Positions 1 through 13,172 of a stretch of DNA of 64,000 nt are shown one piece after another. The position numbers and the translations under genes were made by a program. Positions within the stretch are counted from its first letter, which is position 1; the number at the start of each line of letters is the position of its first letter. The stretch spans positions 19,966,689 through 20,030,688 of the forward strand of contig ML679956.1 of the NCBI GenBank assembly GCA_007922225.1, in the 5' to 3' direction. The DNA is from Emydura subglobosa (Eukaryota; Chordata; Testudines; Chelidae). The notes beneath the pieces were generated by a model. The model made no database searches and was not told where the DNA came from. It saw nothing but the letters and a program-made list of their open reading frames with translations.

Positions 1-1139
1 GCTCTTATGACACTCAGTCCCGTGCTGCTGGTGAATCAGGGGCACAAGCATGACCTGGATGTCCTGTGCTATATCGAACCTTGGCTAGCGCTTTTGTGAT
101 CCTCTGGTTGAATGCCTGGCATGAAGTAGCACTAATATGGCAAGAGGGACCAGCCCAAAGAGCCAGCAGCAGACTCAAGGAAGTGCAAAGATAACTTTTA
201 AATCCAGTTTGTGCTCTGTGCAAATCAGTCCAGGGTCTGGCCCCATACACTTTGGAAGTAAGGGAGCTAAACTAATTGGATTAGAATTAGATGCGTTGAA
301 GATGGTTTAGAGGAGGGAATTCAATACATTGTATTTGTAAGGGTTTGATTGAAGGTTTTGAAGATGTGAATCAGTGTGTATATTCTATATAAGATTCATA
401 AACCGACAATGTACTGGGGCATAAAAACATGTGGGTCAAAGATAAGTGATTACACAGCTATATGAAAAATTCAAACATGGGGAAAAATGTATTCCTTTTT
501 ATGGCCACATCTGTTATATTCACTAGCTTATTCTGTCTGCAGAATTTACATTAAATCTTGTTTAAGAATGTATGAGGTAGCTGATGGGTATTAGGCATCA
601 AATGAGTCTGTCAAAGAGCTGACTGTTGATAAGGTATTGCAACCAGTGGCATGGCAAATCTCTGTACACAAAATCTTTGCAATCAATATTATATTAATCT
701 TTTAGTCTCTGCTAGTTTAAAATGAACATCCTTCCATGGACTACATTCAGCCTAGTGGCATCCAATGAAATAGCAAACACTGCTGTATAGTTGGAGAAGG
801 AAGTTAAATTCAATATTGGAAGCTCTAATCTGAATTAGTAGATTGAATGCAGCATTCATTTACCTGAGTGTCAGTAATGCATGGTGATGTAATATGGGAA
901 TGTGTATGTGAACCACTCTTTCTTGGTGGGCTTCTCGCCTCAGACAGAGGGATAGGGCAGAGAAGATAAGCACCAACAGCAGCAAAGTCCGAATCCTAGC
1001 TTCTGGATCCTACCCAACAACCTCTGAGGAGTAGGGAAATAAAGCAAAAAGAGTGACCAGAGACCTCTTCTTTGTTGGATATAACAGTTGTTCCAGAGAG
1101 CAAGTTCACTCAGTTGGCCCCAGGATTTAGGTTTTGCAT
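1..1139. other. Non-coding stretch, no gene seen
   Basis: No open frame here resembles a known protein and no repeat family is recognised with confidence. The sequence is AT-rich and unstructured by eye. Reading frames are short and interrupted. Confidence 0.5.
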
Positions 1140-2345
1140 TTGTTTTTTAGACCAACCTGATTGCCTTCTATGATGAGATGACTGGCTCTGCAGATGTCGG
1201 GAAAGGGGTGGACATGATATATCTTGACTTTAGCAAAGCTTTGAAATGGTCTCCCACAGTATTCTTATCAGCAAGTTAAAGAAGTATGGGTTGGATGAAT
1301 GGACTATAAGATGGATAGAAAGCTGGCTAGATCATCAGGCTCAACAGATAGTGATCAATGGCTCGATGTATAATTGGCAGCCAGTAACAAGCGGAGTGCC
1401 CCAGGGGTCAGTGCTGGGGTCACTTTTGTTCAACATCTTCATTAATGATCTGAAGAATGAGGTGGATTGCACCCATCAGCAAATGTGTAGATTACACTAA
1501 ACTGAGGGGATTTGTTGATATGCAGGAGGGTAGGGATAGGAAATAGAGTGACTTAGATAAATTAGAGGATTGGGCCAAAAGAAATCTGATGAGGTTCAAC
1601 AAGGACAAGTGCAGAGTCCTGCACTTAGGATGGAAGAATCCCATGCACTGCTACAGACTGGGGACTGACTGGCTAAGCAGCAGTTCTGCAGAAAAGAACC
1701 TGGGGGTTACAGTGGACAAGAAGCTGGATATGAGTCAACAGTGTGCCCTTGTTGCCAAGAAGGCTAACGGCATATTGGTCTCCATTAGTAGGAGAATTGC
1801 CAGCAGATCAAGATTATTCCCCTCTATTCAGCACTGGCGAGGCCTCATTTGGAGTACTGGGTCCACTATAAAAAGGATGAAGACAAATTGGAAAGAGTCC
1901 AGCAGAGGGTAACAAAAATGATTAGGGGGCTGGAACACATGACTTATGAGGAGAGGCTGAGGGAAGTAAGCTTGTTTAGTCTGCAGAAAAGAAGAATGAG
2001 GGGGGATTTGATAGCAGCCTTTAACTACTGGAAAGGAGGTTCAAGGGAGGATGGACCTATGCTGTTCTCAGTGGTAATAGATGACAAAACTAGAAGCAAT
2101 GGTCTCAAGTTGCAGTGGGGGAGATCTAGGTTGGATATTAGGAAAAACTTTTCACTAAGAGGGTGGGAAGCACTGGAATGGGTTACCTAGGGTGGTGGTG
2201 GAATCCCCATCCTTAGAGGTTTTTAAAGTGCGGCTTGACAAAGCCGTGGCTGGGATGGTTTAGTTGGGGTTGGTCCTGCTTTGAGCAGTGGGTTGGACTA
2301 GATGACCTTCTGAGGTTCCTTTCAACCCTAATCTTCTATGAATCT
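1140..2345 (+). mobile_element. CR1 LINE, 5'-truncated copy with 3' tail
   Basis: This is the 3' half of a CR1 non-LTR retrotransposon. The plus-strand translation, allowing frameshifts, gives the CR1 reverse-transcriptase series: FYDEMTG, YLDFSKA, the VPQGS box, then [37 protein letters not shown] and [13 protein letters not shown]. After the coding part comes a short 3' UTR that ends with the CR1-like tail around 2,325-2,345 (CTTCTATGAATCTAT). The 5' end, endonuclease and N-terminal part of the reverse transcriptase are missing, which is the usual 5' truncation of CR1. The copy is old: at least two frameshifts and several stops. Confidence 0.93.
1246..2190 (+). pseudogene. Decayed CR1 reverse transcriptase, C-terminal part
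   Basis: In an intact CR1 this enzyme copies the element's RNA at a nicked chromosomal target. Three frames cover it: 1,246-1,500 (thumb-side of the palm with SGVPQGSVLGSLLFNIFIND), 1,589-1,912 and 1,849-2,190. The first frame is joined to upstream codons (YLDFSKA) by a small deletion near 1,242. The catalytic FADD box is expected at 1,484-1,495, but the sequence reads C-V-D-Y there, in another frame. It cannot be an active enzyme. The DNA just downstream still encodes KCRVLHLG and ALVAKKANG, which are CR1 hallmarks. Confidence 0.9.
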
Positions 2346-2554
2346 ATAATATAATAAAAATGCATCCAAATGCAGCACTTGTAGAAAGAATGGTTATTGA
2401 CCTGACATGGAAAGAAGGAATGCACCTTTCCAGAATGACTCATGTTATTGGAGCAGAGTTTGAGGACAGAAATCTACTGCTTTGCAATGTGTCATTTTAA
2501 TATCAAAGGTATAGAGCATAAATTTAAGATTTTTTTGTTCGAGATCTTCCCCAT

Positions 2555-3623
2555 TGTGACACATTGCACACCCCATGATCACTGTTATAGTGTAATCGTG
2601 TATTGTTTAATGAAAAGTATATCATGTAAGATGTCTTTTGGAATGCTCGTGATATACTGAACATTAGTGTTATATGTTTTTTGTAATGTCATATGTATGG
2701 TTATGAGGCCTTGCTATGTGATAACTCCAAAGATGTGTCTCATAGCTTAAAACAAATCCAAGCAAGACTCTATGAGCAGAGGTGCAGTTTGCACCTCATT
2801 AAAGATTGTATGGAACAAACCCAGCTTCGTATTCCAGGAACAAAGGACTAGTCTAGATGTTATTAAAGGAATCAACAACTCAGGACATGGAGGGAACAAT
2901 ATATCGACATTGTTAGTTACCTGATCCTGAGGGGGGAAAGGGGGCAAATAGTGGAGAAGGAACATTTTTAAAAGGAGAGACATTTTTCCATTCTCTCTGT
3001 CCCACCTACATCTACAAACACCATCAAGCAACAGAAGTGCTGACCCAGGGGGAGAGTCTGGCTGGAAGGAAATCCAGCCAGCCTAAGGTGAGAATCATCT
3101 GAGTTTGTAAGGATGCTGAAAGTGTTAAACTTAGTTTAGAATGCGGTTGGCTTTTGTTTATTGACTAAACTTGACTTGCTTTCCTCTGACTTATAATCAC
3201 TTAAAATCCTTCTGTAGTTTAATACATTTGTTTATCTTACCAGAAGCAGTGCATTTGGTTTAAGGTATGTTAGAGACTCCAATTAGAGTGACAAGGCTGG
3301 TGCATATCAATTTCTTTGTTAAACTGATGAACATATGAGCTTTCAGTGTGCAGGGGCAGCATTGAACATTGTAAGACAGCAGTTTCTAGGGTTGCATCTG
3401 GGACTGGGGGTATGCCTGGGGTCGTACCATTGCATAATCCCATGAGTGGCTGGCTAGAGGCACTCACTGAGTTGGGAAGTGCAGTTTGCTTGCTGGTGGC
3501 TGTGCGTGAGCTGCTCGGGAGAGGGAGTTCACACAGCAAAGCAGAGTAAAATGGGCTCCAGGAATGGGGGATTGGGGTGACACAGCGATTCACCAGTCCA
3601 GATTATGCTAGGGGAACGTCACA
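2555..3623 (+). mobile_element. Possible solo LTR of an endogenous retrovirus-like element
   Basis: The segment starts TGTGACACATTG and ends GGAACGTCACA, so its ends form the short inverted repeat TGTGAC/GTCACA with the TG...CA termini of retroviral LTRs. Length (about 1.07 kb) fits a long LTR. A TATA-like TTTTTAAAAGG lies near 2,970. No primer binding site, gag, pol or env sequence is seen beside it, so it would be a solo LTR. The flanks (CCCAT before, CCCTG after) match at only three of five bases, so the target duplication is not convincing. Orientation is a guess from the TATA-like site. Confidence 0.45.
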
Positions 3624-6600
3624 CCCTGTTCATCATGACAAAAAGGAAAGAAGGTCCCATAGAGGGTATAAGTATTACAAACCTGGTCTTCAAAGGTTGT
3701 CTCTCGGGTGTTTATTTTTTTTTTTTTAAATTGTTTTCACTGTCTCTTCCAAAATAGCCTTTAATATTGCCTTTTCAAGACTGAATCCTACTGTCAAGTG
3801 GAACTGTGGATTGAGTTCTCCAACTGTCTGTGGAGCTCTGCATAAGAGTAGGACAGAGAGATAGTAATCCAAATCTTTCTCATCCTGATACACAAAGGGT
3901 GTTCAATAAGCAAATAAAATTACTACTCTGCTTAGAAAAGAAGCGACACACACTAGTCCAAACATAGCCCTTGCCTGGAGTTTGGCCTTATTGATAACTC
4001 AGATAACAAAAAACAGACTTCAGCCTAAGCTTTCTCTCCAGGTTTAGTCTTTCCTTGTGTAGCCCCTACTTGAAGGCATGGTTTAAGCCTCTGCCCTAGT
4101 GCTTGCTAATCAGAGTGGTTTCTCCCCCTCCTTGCATGATTACAATCCTGGGTTCTTTGGTGTGAGGACTGCTATCCCTTAGGAAGATAACTAAAACTAC
4201 TACACTTAACAAGGAGTATGACCCAATATACAAGAAAGAAAATACAATAAAACAAATCACAATAAATGAAATGCTACACGCCACAGCGAAAGGCTCCGGC
4301 AGTGGAGAAAGGGTCTGGCAGCGCCCTTTGCCAGAGACTTTCACTGTGGTGAGGAAAGGCTCTGGTAGATGGGAGGCAGTGGGACACTACACTGCTAAAA
4401 ATAAGAGTGCAGATGTGGGATGCATATCTTGGGGGTATAGAGAACCTAGTAAGGTATATGTCCTGGAGGATTTAGGCATGTAGAGCAATCTACTCATCTA
4501 AGCTGTGTCTCACTGTCTTAGCTGCTATTTATACCTGTGCTACATGGGTGTGCAGTGTCTATGCTCTATTCACCGCCATAAGTGGCTTAAGGGACTGAGC
4601 AGTCTTGACTTCTCATGGGTCCTGAAAACTGTCTGTATAAATAACCCCTTCAGAAGCCTCTCTATTGACTTGTGCAGGAGCTTCCAGTCTATTCTCTTCA
4701 TGCCCCAGACTCGAAGCCTCCAGGCAATTGGTGTTCAGAGCCTCTGGAGCCGTTCTGGTTGTCCATTGGGTTGGTGCCACACAAGCTCAGTCCTGCATCC
4801 CAGGAGTTGACGTACTCCAAAGGAGGTTACACTTGTTTTTTTCTGAAGGACTTTCTCTTGCCCCAGAGAAACACTCCCAAGTTGACCCCATATATCCTTG
4901 TTGGCGCTAACAAGATCCAAACATCAGCAGCGATGACTCTGCAGGATTGTAGCACCTAAGTTTAGGGTGATCCAGCAGAGGGGGCTTATATTTTATTAAG
5001 GTCCCCAAAAGCAGCCACCCTCTTGCTGGTTTTCCTGTTCAACTACCTGGCTAGCAGGAAAAATGAGTTGGGTCAAGATTTCTTGATTTTAATTATTCTC
5101 CAATCCAAATTTACACAGAATATTTTATTAACATGGTCTGATACACATTTACAGGATGATTTTGCACTGCTAAACCAGGGACGCCTCTGACGATCTATAT
5201 TAATATTCCATGATAGATCACCACAGACATTATTTTAAAAATTTGTGATCTATTCTGCAAAATTCAAAGACTAGGTAAACTATTTGCTGGACTATGACAT
5301 GCCACGTTCACTGTCATGAAGGTTCCGTTTACACAACCAAATTGTAGGAGCCTAGGCTACAACACGACTAGCTCAAGCAATTTGAAAGATGTTAGCACAG
5401 TTTAAGAAGGGTGTGGGAGGGTGTCAATTGAATTAAGCTAACTCCAATGAAAAGGTACCTTGACTTCTCATATCAACAAAGACCAAAAGTCTAGGCTCTA
5501 GAAGGAAATTGTAGGGACTGCAACATTTTATTCCCTTTATATGCATTTACATTTTATGATCATTCAATCATCAGTGTATATGCTTCTTATGCCTGTTGTC
5601 TGCAAGCACCCTTTTTTGTGTGTGTGACCAAGTCTCACTGGCAAAACCAAAAAAGCAGGGATGTGACATTTCTCTTTTTCTATGCATGCATACAAGCCAC
5701 AGAATTCTACCATCTGTTTCATATATTGGTTGAGCACTTTCCTGTTTTATTGTGTCTTCTACTACAGGAATGAACACACACTCAGACACACAGAGGAGCA
5801 TAGATACTTCTTACCTTTTTAAATTTGAGGCCAGAAGTCTGAACTACTGTTTCACTTTACATTGGTTGAAAGACGTGAGACTGCGGAGTGGGATTAGCTC
5901 TTTTTTAAATTACCAAATGCTTGTGAAGAAACTAAAATCCCAAATCCACACCAAGTTCTTAAGTGTCAATATTTGCAATGAGAGCTGTACATAATAATAC
6001 TGTGTGTGTTCGTTCATCTGTATAATAGCTCCACATATGAGGTCATTGCTGCAGAAGAGCTGGAATCACTTTTGTTTCTGCCCTGTATTTCAACCACTGG
6101 AAATACAATAGAATCCAAAATTGTGCTAAAAATGATCTTTTTTGGCCAAACTAATCTCTCCTTTTGGAGATCTGTTTGTACCAGAGGAGATATGGTGTGC
6201 AGCTAAATGCTATTTCCAACATGGGAGCTTCCAGATGATCAAAATTTCCCCACTTTGCAGCTCAAATAATCTTTCATTTCTTCCATTTATTTGAGATCCC
6301 CACCACTTGCAGATCTGATTGGGGGGATTTTGCCCTGCGTATTGAGGTAAAGTAGGTTTATTATCTTAAACAAAAATGAAAATATAGCTATGATATTAGT
6401 AGGAAACTGTTACATGGAGATTATTAATGCATTTGTGTCAGAATTTTATATATAATATACATTACAGTCCTCTTTTCATGGCAATATTTTTGCTGAGGGT
6501 TCCCAGTAAGTTTATGAAACAGTTGACCACAGATATTACATGCCAGAGTAGTAGATGTATTCATTTTGCTAACATCAAGCTTTTCACATACTGTCTTGGC

Positions 6601-8049
6601 TTCCTAGAGGTTAGGAATTAGAAAGGATATGAAAATCTCCATGCCTCTTTTTTGAAATGTATGAATATTTTCACGTATAGTATTTCCTCCCAGTCCCCTA
6701 ATCAGAATTGTTCTCCAGTGCATTTCAAGAGCTGTACTCAAGTGCAGGTGGAGGCAAGCCTTGCTTGATTGACTGTGAAATGCCTCAACATTTAGATAAA
6801 TGAGAGATATATACGTGAGATAAATATGAAAGAAAAAGTCATTTGTTTGTTTCTGAATCAGAATGCAGCTACGACAGTCCACCAGACTGTGTGAGTCGGG
6901 GTTCGAGAAGAATGGACAGATGGAGAAGGGAGAAAGGTGAAAAAGAATGTTCCATAAATATGCTACTTTAAAAAGAAATATTGAATGTATAACAAAAGGA
7001 AAAAATACTTTGTACAAGACTGAGTAACTTGCATTTAACATACATGTAGAAGACAAAAAATAAATTCTAAATGCAAGTGGGATGCTACTTAATTTTATTT
7101 TCATCATGAGATATTTGAATGGAGATGTGGTTGAATTATTCAGAGAGATATAGTAAACCACTATGGCCAGAGCAAAAATAGATTCTTGCGATTGAACCAG
7201 CACCCTATCTACCATATTGGCATGAAACAAAGCAGTGATGCCACTATAAATCCACATTGTTTTTATTATCTGACATTTTATCCTGCTTCCTTTGGAAAGC
7301 AGTTTTTCATTATTATTTTTTTTACCTTAAACTCTGTGTAAGAATATGCTCCAGTTCAGTGTTTATGGAAAATAAATGCACTACAGCAAGTTGAAAATGG
7401 GTTCCTGACAAGGATCAATAAATGCTGTATACAGAAGAGTGAAGTTATCAAAATGCAAATATATTAAATAAAACAGAATATAAAATTACCAAGATAAACT
7501 ATTCCCTCAAAGCATACTGGTGGAGACATTTTCTAGTTTACATAATGTAATTAAATTCAGGCTTGAAGAATTCAAATTCGTCCCAAAGACGTTATTGGCA
7601 ACATGATTTAACGTTGTGATAAGGATGAAAATGTAGCATGTTTGAAGGCCACAAGAGTATTATAAAATTGTGTTTGAAAGCTGACAATAATTGTTTGCAA
7701 GCACTCCTAAAAAAGGCTGCTCACTAGTGACATTATGAAAATAAAACCTACTTTGTTATTAGTCACCTCATAGAGACAATTTGGGTCAAATTCATCCCTG
7801 ATGTGTTTTCACTGGGCTCACTAGATTACACCAAGGATAAATCTGGCCTGCTTTGTTATGCAGAAAACACAATAAATACAAATGTAGTGGATAGAAAAGA
7901 AAATATGAATCAATGTCTTCTTAAAACATTGCAAGGCATTTTGCTTATCGTCTTGCAGTAATGTATAAGGGTGGTACAGGTGTTACACAATCTGCTTTAT
8001 TACACTGTTGGTTCTCATTCTTTGTGACAGGAGTCAGTATGATCTGAAT
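3624..8049. other. Non-coding stretch with one short repetitive segment
   Basis: No gene is seen. At about 4,270-4,400 a motif of the type AAGG(C/G)TC(C/T)GG recurs three times (GGCTCCGGCAG, GGGTCTGGCAG, GGCTCTGGTAG) with an inverted CTTTGCCAGAGAC between, which suggests a degraded MITE or LTR fragment. The stretch 3,890-5,010 has the texture of an old retroelement (AT-rich A-run region near 4,200-4,270), but I cannot name it. The rest is unremarkable AT-rich sequence, apart from one long open frame listed separately at 6,604-7,257. Confidence 0.4.
6604..7257 (-). other. Unexplained 217-codon open frame, probably not a gene
   Basis: This is the longest uninterrupted frame in the window. It starts MWIYSGITALF and is rich in I, L, F, S and Y, with two hydrophobic stretches near residues 25-40 and 85-110. 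I recognise no domain. Composition is what AT-rich non-coding DNA gives when read by chance, and no splice, promoter or poly(A) signals stand out. It is noted because a frame this long is not expected often by chance in 64 kb. A chance frame is the more likely explanation. Confidence 0.12.
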
Positions 8050-8245
8050 GCAGGACTAGTCAGGGCGCAGGAGTTCTAATCCTGGCTCTTCCACTGAGCT
8101 AATGTAACCTTGTTCAATCACTTAACCCTCTGCATTCCCATCTGTAAAATAAAAATACCACCCAACAGCTGGGGTTAGGGCAGTAGGATTAATTAGTTTA
8201 CATTCTTACAACACTGAGAAAAGGCAATGTACTATATTATAGCAG
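8050..8245 (+). repeat. MIR SINE
   Basis: The core reads like the mammalian-wide interspersed repeat: TAATCCTGGCTCTTCCACT, then TAACCTTGTTCAATCACTTA, then CATCTGTAAAATAAAAATA, in the right order and spacing. This matches the MIR series 'GGCTCTGCCACTTACTAG... GACCTTGGGCAAGTTACTTAACC... CATCTGTAAAATGGGGATAATA'. The 5' tRNA part is poor; the conserved core and the start of the LINE2-related 3' part are present. MIR is ancient and shared by amniotes. Confidence 0.85.
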
Positions 8246-11200
8246 AGCATTAGCTCTGCTATGGTTAAGGTTACGTTTAGCTTTTTGTTTAAAGCCTGAA
8301 TTTTCTAAATGCTTTAGAAACCTCACTTACTCAGATTCAGAGATGACCTGTAACCCTTGATAGCATATGTGTATGAGGGGGGCACAATTTAAAGGTTTAA
8401 TCTGTGGCTGAGGACAAGGAAGGGGTGGGACTCAGAGGGCTTCCCTATGCTCCCTCTGGCAGAGCTGTGTTGCCAGCCCGGTCTTGCTTCCCTGCTCTGG
8501 GTACCACTTTGCAGTGCTCAGCGGGAACACTAGGTGCCGGTGCCTTACCCAAGCATGTCCTCCTCAGCAGCACTCAGCACAACTCCCACCCTGTCAGAAA
8601 TCTGCTGGGCACATGACCTGTTATGCTCCCCACATGCGTTGCCTCTGCTTAGATTGCCTTAAAATTTGGTGGTCCTCATGGGAGCATGGAGTTGGATTAC
8701 TAGTCTAATTTTGGGGCCATTTGGCCGGAGATCCATCCTCCCAAAAAAACCAGTGTTTCTAAAGTTTGGTTTACTTTTTGCAACTTTTATTGCACACTCA
8801 TAGGGATAAAACAAGACTGAAATAATTATGTTACCATTTCAAATGCTTGAGAGTTCCCCCAGCAAAATACATGGCCCCATCAGCCCTTTGGGGGAGATCA
8901 AATTATAGTGTTGAAAGACACAGAGTTTGGTTCTTCAGTTAGGTGCGCTGCAAGCAGTTCTCATGCTCAGATACCAAATGGATCACACAGCCATGTGCAG
9001 AGAGGCTGAGGGGACTGAACGCTAGCCATGACTCTCAAGACTTGAAAGGCTCATGGTGGGGGGAAGGAGGGATGTGAGTTCAGATCCAGTCTGGGCAGAA
9101 ATCTGAAATTCAAAAAGAAGTCAAGTTGCTCCAATCTCTCTCTGGTAAAGGGGGTTTGTGGGTGGCTTGCTTTTTATGATGATGGTGGGGGGGGGGGAGT
9201 TGGAGAAGAGAGAGACACCAGTCTTTTCTCACATGCTTAAATTTCCTGTAACAACCATGTAAGAAAACTGTCAAATCCTTGGAACATAGAACATGTCTCA
9301 GATTTCTCTCACCAGCTCTGCCAGAGTGTAGGTTTGGTAGTGCGAGGGACCAGCTGCCTTCTGGGTTTTCACAAGTTTGAGTTTTGTTGAACTTGACATT
9401 CTGGAAGGGCACAAGATACCACTGAGCAACCTTAACTATGCGTTCATGAAGGGTCCCCTCCCCCACTTCTTAGCATAAGTCTTAAATATTCCGTAGGCTT
9501 CTGACTGTCCTTTGATCCGGTAGGATCATGGATGTTCTCAACTCTCCAGTCAATTGGGAGTTGAATAAGTGAGACTAGAAGAACCTCAGCTCTTGGCAGG
9601 AGATTCTTTGCACATTTATGGTGTCTCATTTTGTAGACTTTCAATATTTTTGTTGTTTCTGAACCTTTTGCTTGCTCTGTTGGCAGAAGTTTATAATCAT
9701 AACCAGAATCAATCAAAGGGAGGAACAATTTGAATCTTCCTGTAGTGTTTTCTATTGGAGCTGCTTTAAAACAAACAGTTGTCCTTTTTTAATTAATTCA
9801 CCTATTTAATAAAAGCTTGATGGCATAATCCCCTGGTGAGAGCCATTCAATATTTTAATTTTATGTTATTTGGCCAGTCTTTGCTTGTTTGCCTTTCAGC
9901 AAGATTTGTTTGTGGTTAGTTATGCTTCCTCAGAATTTTTGTCTTGATGACTCAAGCACTATGTGCCCATTAACTCGCAATGATGGGTGATGTGTGTAAA
10001 TATTTGTACCTTTCCTTTTCTTCCAACATACTTTACTTGTTGTGTTACACATCTGCCTTTCTAAAAATACATATGTTATAAATTGACCCTTTAATAATAT
10101 TTTGAGGGAAGAATTGTTCGATGTCTTGCCCTCCAACCCCTTTCCCTCAGAATAATTGGCCTATATGGTACATTAGTCTTTACTTTCTGTACCCATTTCT
10201 CTTTCTGCCATTTAGAAAAATCTCTTTAGCAGACTTGAATGCCTTTAAGTCACGGAGCTGAGATCAAAGACTAATCCATTAGTTGCCTCTCAGAACTGCC
10301 CTTGCCTGAGAGAGAGACTCAGAAAGTTGAAAACTAACCTTCGCAAAAATGTGTTGACCTCAGTGAAACATACTTTTTCAGCATGTAGTATGCCCAGTAT
10401 TAGGATCAGATCATGTACTGGTTATTTAATGAGTCAGTCTTGCTGAATAATCACATGATAATTCATATAAACAATTGTGTCTTTAATCTTGTTTGTTTTG
10501 TGTATTGCCTTATAGTGCTTTGAGTAGTTTTTCCCTTGAAAAAGCTGAAAATAGTCCCTCCTGTTCATGATTTGAGATAGTGCACTTTTAACTTAGCTGG
10601 TTTTAAAAAATGATTGAAACCATTTAATTTTCTGTTTTTAAATTAAAAATACTAAACCAATTCCTCACTCTGCACTGCATGCTGGGGACCAGGTCCCCTC
10701 TAATCTCTCAGGCCTGCCCAAGAATGCTGAAAGTGCTCCCTTTCTCCATGTTGGAGGTAACAGAGATGAGATGAGGGAAGCCACAAGCTCCATGGGACAT
10801 AGAGGCACGCCCCCTCTGTGGATTGCTATGCCTAGCACCAATGCCCATTAGGTTACAGAGGCCTCATCTGCACACTCTTTCTAATCCGCCAACTGCATTA
10901 CAACCTGCCAGTGTTGGGACAGTTGTAATTTAAACCCACAAGACCAGACCTCTAGGATGCAGAATAGAAGGCGAAACCCCATATATGAGTTTGCCAGTTT
11001 TGCCATGTTGCAAAAATCCTTTCCAAACTTCAGAACTGCAGTTTAGCCTAGCCCCTGGCATGTAAGAAAATCCAGCATACTAGTTTAAGATGGGGAGGAA
11101 TGAGAGCCTCAAATGGTTACTTGCCTACAGCAAACTGCAGCAACCTCCAGCTCCTCCAGGCAAGAGCCTATCACCTGGTCCCATTACCATGCCAACCATC

Positions 11201-13172
11201 CAATGGCAGTAGTGGTGGACAGGAAGGGAACTCAACATATGCTGAAATCAAGTGGGAGAGGAAAGGGGAAACAGAGGAGCACATGAAGCCCTAGCTGGTC
11301 CTAGTTGAGATCTTATTCACCCTAGTCATCCGAGGGTGACTCTGCTACTCCTGGCTTCATCAAAGCTGCACCCTGGCTAGTGAGCTGAGTACTTGCTCAA
11401 ATTTGCTCGTGCGTACCAAATATAATATACATATTAGAGTGAATCCAAACAAGACTTTCACGTGCATGCGCATGCACCCCCTCCCCCAAAAAATCTTGTT
11501 TGGATAGACTCCCATGGAATATTTCATCAGAAAAGACAGACTTGTGTGAAAAAATTATGTGCCAAGGATGTGGGGGAGTTAGAATGGAAACATATCTCAG
11601 TCTTAGCTACAGAATTTGCTATTGGCAAACATAATAGGTAAGGTTCATTTTAGGCATTATGGTTCATCCAGTACTTTTCTTGTGAAATGGTTACAGTGAA
11701 ACGGTTACTGCAGTTTTATAGTATGGCATGTGTACTTAACAAAAAGAGAATAAATAATGATGATATCCATTTTCTCTTATTTGTCAGTGAACTTGTTTTG
11801 ATAGGACCAAAAATTATTCTGGCTCATTATTACTTGAATTTGATATTCAGTCCTTGGATTTATGGAACTGGAAAGTTGTTATAGCTCTACTTATACTTCA
11901 GATTCATTTGCATGTTCACATATGACATACTGTTGTGAAACTAGGCTTATTGTTGAGAAAAATAACCTATTTTGGTTATTCTTGGTGCATTTCAGTAAAT
12001 GGAGAACATTTATATATCATCATATGATGGACTTAATTCTGATCTCTCTTTACAAGTTAATCCAAAGTAACTTGATTGAGTTTGGTACCTGAGATAAGAG
12101 TTTCATGCTGTCTTGTATGATATTCATTTCCTGAGCTGACTGACTACTACTCATGCATTTAAACTAATTTGTTCAGAAGTTGGGTTTTTGGTATACTTTT
12201 CTATCAGCTAATTTTTTTCTCCAAAAAACCTTTGACATCATTAAAATTTAACTTTTTGTATGTTGTTGTAATCAACATCTCATTATTTTCACATATTATA
12301 GTACCTACTGTTGATGTATGAAGAGTGGGCCAAACTTGCCCTTAAAGTCAATGGTAATTGTAGGAAAATGAAGATAAAACATGGCTTAGTTAATTCCAAT
12401 GTGTAGGCAACTACTTTTAGTAAAAATAATTACTTGATGAAATCCTTTGGGGGTCTGTGTGAAAGGAAGGACGAGAGAGATAAGTAATGAAAAAGGTTCT
12501 ATACAAAAAGGAGCAACAATTTTAAAACAGGATATATTATCTTTGGTGGGATGCTTATAGGCTTTTGCGTAAAATGGTTATGCTGGGTTTTTCTGTCTCT
12601 TACACCATTTTCTGAGCAGGCTTTCCGTTTAGTGATTCCGTTTTCTATTACTCAGAGTTAAATTGCCAAATCACTGCAACACACACACGAGCTAGAAATC
12701 ACTTTTATGCTGTAGTTAACTCTCCATGAGCATTTGGAAAACAAATCCTCTTAAACAAAACTCACTTTCCTCACAAAAAATGAGAAATCAGATTTTATGC
12801 ATATGAAGTTCAGAGGAGGTGGGAGGATGGCAAGGTAGAGGGTTGCAGTATACTGCCACTCACCCCACAACAACAAGTTTACTATTCCATGTCATGAGTT
12901 GGAATGGTGACTGCATACAATCATTCCCCTCCACTTTTGTAGGTGTTAAGGATGCAGGATCCATGTAGTTGATGAAGGATCCTGTTTCTTTGCTCGACTG
13001 CCACATTTAGCATCACTTTTGATTCTGGTTTATGCAGAGTGTAAATCGATGGCATACAGATACCCCCTCATGCTGCTCCACCAGCAGGCCCTTCCTCAAT
13101 TGAGCTCCGCTGCAGAAATAAAGTGATTCACTGAGCTTAGTACAGATTCTCAGCACTGACGTGAACTTCCCC
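8246..13172. other. Non-coding stretch, no gene seen
   Basis: No coding region or identifiable transposon was found. A slightly GC-richer patch lies at 8,400-8,640. A poly(G) run lies at about 9,187-9,197. Other frames are short and without recognisable motifs. Confidence 0.45.

Noticed and set aside
4505..4959. Three overlapping plus-strand frames of 80-100 codons
   Set aside because: No motif in any of the frames, and their overlap in different phases suggests chance low stop density.
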